Below the pieces are notes generated by a model that saw nothing but the letters and a program-made list of their open reading frames with translations, was not told the origin of the DNA and ran no database searches. A stretch of 64,000 nt of DNA from DATFFO01 sp963772815 (lineage in GTDB: Bacteria; Actinomycetota; Acidimicrobiia; Spongiisociales; ZC4RG35), in NCBI GenBank assembly GCA_963772815.1, contig CAVYYV010000005.1:186001-250000 (forward strand), given 5' to 3'. A program made the translations under genes and the position numbers. Numbering within the stretch: position 1 is the first letter of the stretch; the number at the start of each line of letters is the position of its first letter. Positions 59,484-64,000 of the stretch are shown here, one piece after another.

Positions 59484-60154
59484 GGCCGGATCCTGGCTGC
59501 GATGAGGCCGGCCACGATTCCCGCTCCGGCGCCGACCAGGATCCCGCCCCGGTTGGGAAGGCCCAGAGTGGCCCAGGTGGCGGCCGCCGATGCTCCTGCC
59601 GCCACCAATGCAGGCGGTGCGTCGACGGCCCCGATCAGAAGGCCCAGGAACAGGAGCGGAACGGCAAACCCCAGCGACCAGGTCTCCGGTACCACCGGGC
59701 CCACGATGAGACCCAGCGCCACCGACACCTGCCAGATGGGCCAAAAGCTGAGGGCAGCACCCATGTAGTAGTGACGGAAGGAGGCGGGTGGATCATCGGT
59801 TCGGAAGATGGTGAGAGCAAAGGCCTGGTCGATCAGGAAGTAGGGACCTAGCCACCTGAACCAGCGAGGTTGTGAGCCGAAGGTGGGCGAGAGAGCAGCG
59901 GAGTACATGAGGTGGCGGGCATTGACCACCAGACCCGCCACCACCACGGCCAGGAGTGAGGCTCCCTCTCCCGCCAACGTCACCACCGTCAGTTGAGCGG
60001 CGCCTCCGAAGATGAAACTGGAGCCGAGCCATCCCACCAGATTCGGTACCGGAGACTCGGCAATGGTGAGGCCCAGAACCAACGCGAAAGGCACGACCGG
60101 GACCAGCATGGGCAGCGTGTCGACCATCCCCTGGCGGAAGTCCTTGTCGAACAT
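59480..60154 (-). CDS. azlC: Branched-chain amino acid exporter large subunit (AzlC family)
   Basis: 224 residues. RQGMVDTLPMLVPVVPFALVLG starts the protein and SSFIFGGAAQLTVVTLAGEG, NARHLMYSAALSPTF (the NARH motif) and AFALTIFRTDDPPASFRHYYMGAALSFWPIWQ are family signatures. AzlC forms the channel with AzlD. The operon reads away from the HAD gene; the divergent region 60155-60283 holds both promoters. Confidence 0.94.
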   Translation of the reverse strand: MFDKDFRQGMVDTLPMLVPVVPFALVLGLTIAESPVPNLVGWLGSSFIFGGAAQLTVVTLAGEGASLLAVVVAGLVVNARHLMYSAALSPTFGSQPRWFRWLGPYFLIDQAFALTIFRTDDPPASFRHYYMGAALSFWPIWQVSVALGLIVGPVVPETWSLGFAVPLLFLGLLIGAVDAPPALVAAGASAAATWATLGLPNRGGILVGAGAGIVAGLIAARIRP

Positions 60155-60283
60155 GAACGGGCAAGGCTACCGGCCCGGACTGAAGTCCCGGCCCCGGTCG
60201 GCCGATCATCACCGTTGCATACTGTGGAAAAACGCAATAGCCTCGGTTTTCGCGAGGCAACCCTGGCCCTCGCAGGAGACTTC

Positions 60284-61252
60284 ATGAGCCGCCCCATCTT
60301 CCCCCAGAACGTGATTGCCATCATCTGGGACTTCGACAAGACCCTCATCCCCGGCAACATGCAGAAGCCGCTCTTCCGCCACTTCGGGATCGACGAGGTC
60401 GCCTTCTGGACCGAGGTGGAGGGCCTCGAGGAGTGGTACCACCGCCACGGGAACGATCTGATCGCCCGGGACACCCTCTATCTCCATCACATCCTCACCT
60501 ACGTCAAGGCGGGCCGAATGCCGGGGCTCTCCAACGCGTTGTTGCGCGAGCTCGGGGCCGAGATCGAGTTCTACGAGGGGATGCCCGAATTCATGGGCCT
60601 GATGAAGAAGACCATCGAGTCCGAGCCCCTCTTCGCCGAACATCAGATCCACATCGAGCACTATGTCGTCTCAACCGGATTGCGCCAGATGATCCTCGGG
60701 TCGGCGGTGGCGCCTTTCGTCACCTCGGTGTGGGCCTCCGAGTTCACCGAACTCGTGGCACCGCCGGGCTACCTCGACGGCCAGGAGCGTCTGTTCTCGC
60801 CCGACGGCCAGATCCAGGAGCTGATCTACACGATCGACAACACCACCAAGACCCGGGCCCTGTTCGAAGTCAACAAGGGCACGAACAAGAACAGCTCCAT
60901 AGACGTCAACGCCAAGATCGCCCGCGAAGACCGGCGCGTCCCCTTCCAGAACATGATCTACATCGCCGACGGGCCCTCCGACGTGCCGGTCTTTTCGGTG
61001 GTCGATGCCAACGGGGGCCGTACCTATGCCGTCTACCGGCCCGGCTCGGTGGCCGAGTTCCAGCAGGCCAGCCGCCTCCTGGAGCAGAGCCGCATCGACG
61101 CCTTCGGCGAGGCCGACTACTCGGAGGGCTCGCAAACCGCCATGTGGATCACCTATGCGGCCGAACGCATCGCCGGCCGGATCGTGGCGGATCGCGAGGA
61201 TTCCCTGTCCGAGCGCATCGGATTGCCCCCGAGCCACGTGGCCGAGGGCTGA
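60284..61252 (+). CDS. HAD-superfamily phosphatase (phosphoserine phosphatase-like)
   Basis: 322 residues from ATG 60284 with AGGAGAC as ribosome site. Motif I is IWDFDKTLIPGN (D16 nucleophile, D18), motif II the Thr/Ser in VVSTGLRQMI, and motif IV IADGPSDVPVFSVV (about residue 228). A cap region (GLEEWYHRHGNDLIARDTLYLHHIL) lies between motifs I and II. It dephosphorylates a small substrate; PSP-type HADs favour phosphoserine, but this longer form is uncharacterised. Confidence 0.9.
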   Translation: MSRPIFPQNVIAIIWDFDKTLIPGNMQKPLFRHFGIDEVAFWTEVEGLEEWYHRHGNDLIARDTLYLHHILTYVKAGRMPGLSNALLRELGAEIEFYEGMPEFMGLMKKTIESEPLFAEHQIHIEHYVVSTGLRQMILGSAVAPFVTSVWASEFTELVAPPGYLDGQERLFSPDGQIQELIYTIDNTTKTRALFEVNKGTNKNSSIDVNAKIAREDRRVPFQNMIYIADGPSDVPVFSVVDANGGRTYAVYRPGSVAEFQQASRLLEQSRIDAFGEADYSEGSQTAMWITYAAERIAGRIVADREDSLSERIGLPPSHVAEG

Positions 61253-61425
61253 TCCCCCGTACTCGGCGGTCGACTCCCGACGGTCCCGCATCCCCTTCTT
61301 TGGACGCTGGGGAACGCTCGAGTCCCTCTTCGGACCAGCGCCGTCGCGGTGCGTTCGCTGAGGTCTATGGAACGGCGAAGGCGTTCGTCTAGGTCCAAGG
61401 CAGCAGGTGCTCTACCCTCGTCGCA

Positions 61426-61809
61426 ATGGACATCCTCGTCGAAGCTCACTCGGGAATTCGCTGGCTGGTGCTGGTGGGGCTACTCGCCACGCTGATCGTC
61501 TCGTTCATGCGAGCCCGGAGCGACACCAGTCCCGACCAGCCCTGGCTGTCATGGGTGGCCATCGTCTTCGACATCCAGATCACCTTGGGCATCATCCTCT
61601 ATCTGGGCGACCAGGGATGGAGCAAGGGCGGGTTCATCGCTATCTATCACCCGCTGGCGATGCTGGCTGCCCTGGGCGTCTTCCACGCCGGATTGGCCCG
61701 AGGACGCAAGACCGGCGGCGGAGCCGGCTGGCGCACGATCGGTTACATGACCCTGGCCTCCGTGGTCGTGGTCCTGGCCGCCATCCCCTGGCAGGGCGTG
61801 CCGTCGTAA
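61426..61809 (+). CDS. Small four-TM membrane protein
   Basis: 127 residues with four predicted membrane segments. MDILVEAHSGIRWLVLVGLLATLIV is like the 'AHSGLRW' N-terminus of small cytochrome-like membrane proteins found mainly in Bacteroidota and some actinobacteria. Histidines H8, H80 (IYHPL) and H95 could coordinate haem, but no clear CxxCH is present. The role is unknown. It converges with deoD; only 1 base separates the stops. Confidence 0.75.
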   Translation: MDILVEAHSGIRWLVLVGLLATLIVSFMRARSDTSPDQPWLSWVAIVFDIQITLGIILYLGDQGWSKGGFIAIYHPLAMLAALGVFHAGLARGRKTGGGAGWRTIGYMTLASVVVVLAAIPWQGVPS

Positions 61810-61810
61810 C

Positions 61811-62527
61811 TCAGCCGGCGTCGATCACCACAGCCTCCAAAGCCACCCTCACCATGTCGTCGAAGGTCGTCTGCCGCTCGTCCGAGCTGGTTTCGGTTCC
61901 CTTCAGTATGTGGTCCGACACGGTCAGGATGGTCAGGGCGCGGGCGCCTCGCTCGGCCGCCACCCCGTACAGGCCGGCCGCCTCCATCTCCACCGCCAGG
62001 ACACCCATGGAGCGCATGCGCTCGAAGGCAGCCCCGTCGGGGTTGTAGAACAAGTCCGCGGAGTGGACGTTGCCGACCCGAACTTCGATCCCGGCCGACT
62101 GGGCTGCCCGGTCGGCTGCCGCCAGGAGGGCGAAGTCGGCGGTTGCGGCGAAATCTTGCCCCCCGTAGCGCATCCGGTTCACTCCCGAATCCGTACAGGC
62201 CCCGATGGCCAGTATGACGTCGCGGATGGCCAGGTCGGGCTGGAGGGCGCCGCACGATCCCAACCGGATCAGGGACTCGACACCGTATTGGGTGACCAGC
62301 TCGGTGGCATAGATCGAAGCGGAAGGGATGCCCATTCCCGAGCCCATGGCCGACACTGTCACACCCTTGTAGGTACCGGTGAAACCGAGCATGTTGCGCA
62401 CCGCGGTGACCTCTCGGGCGCCATCGAGGAAGGTCTCGGCGATGTGTTGAGCCCGAAGAGGGTCACCGGGAAGGAGTACGGTGGGAGCAAAGTCGCCCGG
62501 CTCGGCGGAGATATGAGGGGTGGCCAT
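61811..62527 (-). CDS. deoD: Purine nucleoside phosphorylase DeoD-type
   Basis: 238 residues from ATG 62527 with AGGAGAAT ribosome site. FAPTVLLPGDPLRAQHIAETFLDGAREV and MGSGMGIPSASIYATEL are family signatures, SLIRLGSCGALQPDLAIRDVILAIGA carries the phosphate-binding and active-site residues, and AVEMEAAGLYGVAAERGARALTILTVSDH the substrate Glu and catalytic Asp. It phosphorolyses purine nucleosides. The gene is followed by an MTA/SAH-nucleosidase-like gene on the same strand. Confidence 0.95.
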   Translation of the reverse strand: MATPHISAEPGDFAPTVLLPGDPLRAQHIAETFLDGAREVTAVRNMLGFTGTYKGVTVSAMGSGMGIPSASIYATELVTQYGVESLIRLGSCGALQPDLAIRDVILAIGACTDSGVNRMRYGGQDFAATADFALLAAADRAAQSAGIEVRVGNVHSADLFYNPDGAAFERMRSMGVLAVEMEAAGLYGVAAERGARALTILTVSDHILKGTETSSDERQTTFDDMVRVALEAVVIDAG

Positions 62528-62584
62528 GGATGATTCTCCTGTCGGCTCGAGGTTCACCGAGTATCGCATCCTCCCCCCAGGACG

Positions 62585-63238
62585 TCAGATGCGTTGAGGC
62601 CACCGATGATCCTCGACCAACCCGTCTGCCACGGCCTCGCCCAGCCGGTCGACGGCGAGAGCCAATTCCTGGTCGATCACGGTCAGCATGTCGGCCCAGT
62701 CACTCATCCCGTCGAGGTCATCGCGCCCATCGGAGATGCCCCTCAGGCCGACGAGGCCAATATCTGCCCGTTGGCAGACTCTCAACACGGCCCAGGTTTC
62801 CATGTCCACCATCTCGGCGTCGATGTGGTCGTAGCGGGAGCCGGTGACGATATCGGCCCCGGTGGAGAGCGAGGCTGCGGGAACGCCGGGCACCTGCCAG
62901 GGGACGATCTGGACCGGGTCTATGCCGAGGAACGGCGTCACACCGGCCGGGATGCCCAGAGCTGATGCGTCGACATCGCGCCACGACACCTTGGACACAC
63001 AGAACACATTCCCCCGCGGCAGGGTGCCACTACCTGCCGAGCCCAGCGAGACGACCAGGTCGGGTCGCCTACCGTCGGCGTCCAGCCGCGCCAACGCCGC
63101 ACCCAGGGCCGCCGCCGACTCGACGGGCCCGACGCCAGATATCAGCGGTCGGAAACGACACTGAAGCTCGACTCCGTACTCGTGATCGGTGGCCATCACG
63201 AACAATATCCGTCGCCCGGCGATGTCCAGCAGCTCCAT
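62585..63238 (-). CDS. 5'-methylthioadenosine/S-adenosylhomocysteine nucleosidase-like protein
   Basis: 217 residues from ATG 63238. RPLISGVGPVESAAALGAAL, PDLVVSLGSAGSGTLPRGN, AEMVDMETWAVLRVCQRA and LRGISDGRDD match the nucleosidase fold (catalytic Asp in SDG). MTA/SAH nucleosidases hydrolyse MTA and SAH to adenine and a thiosugar. The product fits purine salvage with DeoD, its downstream neighbour on the same strand. Specificity for a different nucleoside is possible. Confidence 0.9.
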   Translation of the reverse strand: MELLDIAGRRILFVMATDHEYGVELQCRFRPLISGVGPVESAAALGAALARLDADGRRPDLVVSLGSAGSGTLPRGNVFCVSKVSWRDVDASALGIPAGVTPFLGIDPVQIVPWQVPGVPAASLSTGADIVTGSRYDHIDAEMVDMETWAVLRVCQRADIGLVGLRGISDGRDDLDGMSDWADMLTVIDQELALAVDRLGEAVADGLVEDHRWPQRI

Positions 63239-63330
63239 GGCGACATTATGGGTTGAAACGTGACACCGCGGCTCCACCCGGGCCTTAGGCCCGCCGCAAC
63301 AGTTTGTCCTCCACGAGCGCAGCGAGAGGG

Positions 63331-63370
63331 GGAAAGTCCCTGCCGCCGCAGCGGAGCGGAGGCGGGAGGG
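63331..63370. terminator. Terminator-like hairpin downstream of the DNA ligase gene
   Basis: AGTCCCTGCCGCC and GGCGGGAGGGACT are near-perfect inverted repeats (one mismatch) with a loop of about 13 bases between 63331 and 63370. It lies about 50 bases beyond the ligase stop, in the gap before the MTA/SAH nucleosidase gene on the same strand. No T-run is present, so termination would need Rho or another mode. Confidence 0.5.
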
Positions 63371-63415
63371 ACTGGGGGGACGACGCCTCCGCACCGCCCA
63401 CGCTTCGGCCCGACC

Positions 63416-64000
63416 CTACCCAACCTCGTGGTCGAGACCGGCCATGGCGCGGACGGTATCCAGCGTGTCCGCTTCGGCTGGGTCCTTGTCGGGGCGATAT
63501 CCGCGGACCCGGGCGAAGCGGAGCGCCACCCCACCCGGGTAGCGGGTCGATACCTGGACGCCGTCCAGGGCAATCTCGACCACGATCTCGGGACGAACGA
63601 ACACCGTTCTCCCGGTCCGCCGTACCTCGATCTCCTGCAACCTGTGCGTCTGCCACTCCAACAGCTGGTCGGTCAGACCCTTGAAAGTCTTGCCCAGCAT
63701 CACGAACTGGTCGCCGTGCCTGGCGCCGAGATGCAGATTGGACAGCCAGCCCGATCGCCGTCCGTGACCCCATTCGGCTGCCAGCACCACGAGGTCCAGG
63801 GTGTGGACCGGCTTCACCTTCACCCACGCTGCCCCCCTCCGCCCGGCCTGGTAGAGCGAGTCGATTGCCTTCACCACCACACCCTCGTGCCCGGCGGCCA
63901 ATGCCTGGTCCATGACCCGTCCCGCCTCAGCAGCCGTCTTCACCACCTGACCGGGAACCACGCGTGGGCCGGCCAGTCGACGGAGAAGCCGGCGTCGCTC
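63416..64000 (-). CDS. ATP-dependent DNA ligase, C-terminal part (partial, runs off the right edge)
   Basis: The 195 codons in the window cover the second half of an ATP-dependent ligase. Motif IV is GHEGVVVKAIDS and motif V WVKVKP; LDLVVLAAEWGHGRRSGWLSNLHLGA starts the OB-fold domain, which ends with VRPEIVVEIALDGVQ and the C-terminal RYPGGVALRFARVRGYRPDKD (motif VI region). This layout matches actinobacterial LigB-type ligases. The frame stays open to 64000. The N-terminal adenylation Lys is outside the window. Confidence 0.9.
   Translation of the reverse strand, partial: ERRRLLRRLAGPRVVPGQVVKTAAEAGRVMDQALAAGHEGVVVKAIDSLYQAGRRGAAWVKVKPVHTLDLVVLAAEWGHGRRSGWLSNLHLGARHGDQFVMLGKTFKGLTDQLLEWQTHRLQEIEVRRTGRTVFVRPEIVVEIALDGVQVSTRYPGGVALRFARVRGYRPDKDPAEADTLDTVRAMAGLDHEVG

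Noticed and set aside
61426..61809. Cytochrome assignment for the four-TM protein
   Set aside because: It lacks CxxCH and a firm set of haem ligands; only a family-like N-terminus supports the idea.
1..64000. tRNA, rRNA or CRISPR arrays
   Set aside because: None of the intergenic stretches shows a tRNA cloverleaf or rRNA sequence, and no regularly spaced direct repeats of CRISPR type were seen; the 23-bp iterons are too short and few.

Overview
The window is a 64-kb, high-GC stretch from a chromosome (or chromosomal contig) that looks like an uncultured actinobacterium, most plausibly of the class Acidimicrobiia. The evidence is gene content: LLM-class (F420/FMN-type) oxidoreductases, a LigB-like ATP-dependent DNA ligase, an ECF42-type sigma factor with its DGPF partner, a class II (B12-dependent) ribonucleotide reductase, and secreted proteins with the 'ITxGC...FCPD.PVTR.xMA.FL.RAL' SLH-like repeat. 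This is inference; no rRNA or marker-gene comparison was possible. Tight operons with 4-base ATGA/GTGA/TTGA stop-start overlaps are the rule.

Layout. 0-2 kb: an ABC exporter (ATPase cut by the window edge, ABC-2 permease) behind two tandem TetR-like palindromes, and a methyltransferase. 2.2-8.2 kb: nrdJ with a clear promoter, a pair of NrdR boxes 32 bp apart, and two LAGLIDADG inteins at active-site positions. 8.2-10.1 kb: an AAA/DUF4143 ATPase preceded by three 23-bp-spaced iterons and bracketed by related hairpins. 10.2-20.9 kb: mixed housekeeping and hypothetical genes (lipoprotein, YrhK, SDR, ECF42 module, VOC remnant, MarR/AlkA-like pair, TIGR03086 protein, tandem membrane paralogues, alpha-toroid protein, MOSC). 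21-48.3 kb: a large catabolic region with two FadR-type GntR regulators, KDPG aldolase and KDG kinase, aminotransferase and amino-acid dehydrogenase, dipeptidase E, a five-gene Dpp-type ABC importer, two LLM oxidoreductases, a DHDPS-like aldolase, two DUF917 proteins, DUF1177, a D-2-hydroxyacid dehydrogenase, two paralogous SDRs, a three-subunit molybdenum hydroxylase and a hydantoinase A-like protein. 48.3-49.5 kb: a fluoride operon with its riboswitch. 49.6-56.8 kb: two SLH-like secreted proteins, membrane proteins and small enzymes. 56.9-59.1 kb: a gene with an SOS (LexA) box broken by a complete IS256-family element with an intact 9-bp target duplication. 59.2-64 kb: AzlCD exporter, HAD phosphatase, DeoD, an MTA/SAH nucleosidase and the 3' part of the DNA ligase.

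How the parts work together. Six intergenic sites between 24.5 and 41.3 kb share the 10-mer GATCTTATAA, usually as part of the palindrome GATNTTATAANATC, and five of them sit between divergent genes. This ties the transporter, dehydrogenases, aldolase/DUF917 operon, DUF1177 gene and molybdenum-hydroxylase/hydantoinase operon into one likely regulon for importing and degrading an unidentified nitrogen-containing compound (peptide-, lactam- or hydantoin-like). It is the best candidate here for an undescribed system.

Caveat: about fourteen genes carry single-base frameshifts, several in short homopolymers. Most are probably consensus errors of the assembly, so those genes are described as single genes with an apparent frameshift rather than as confirmed pseudogenes.
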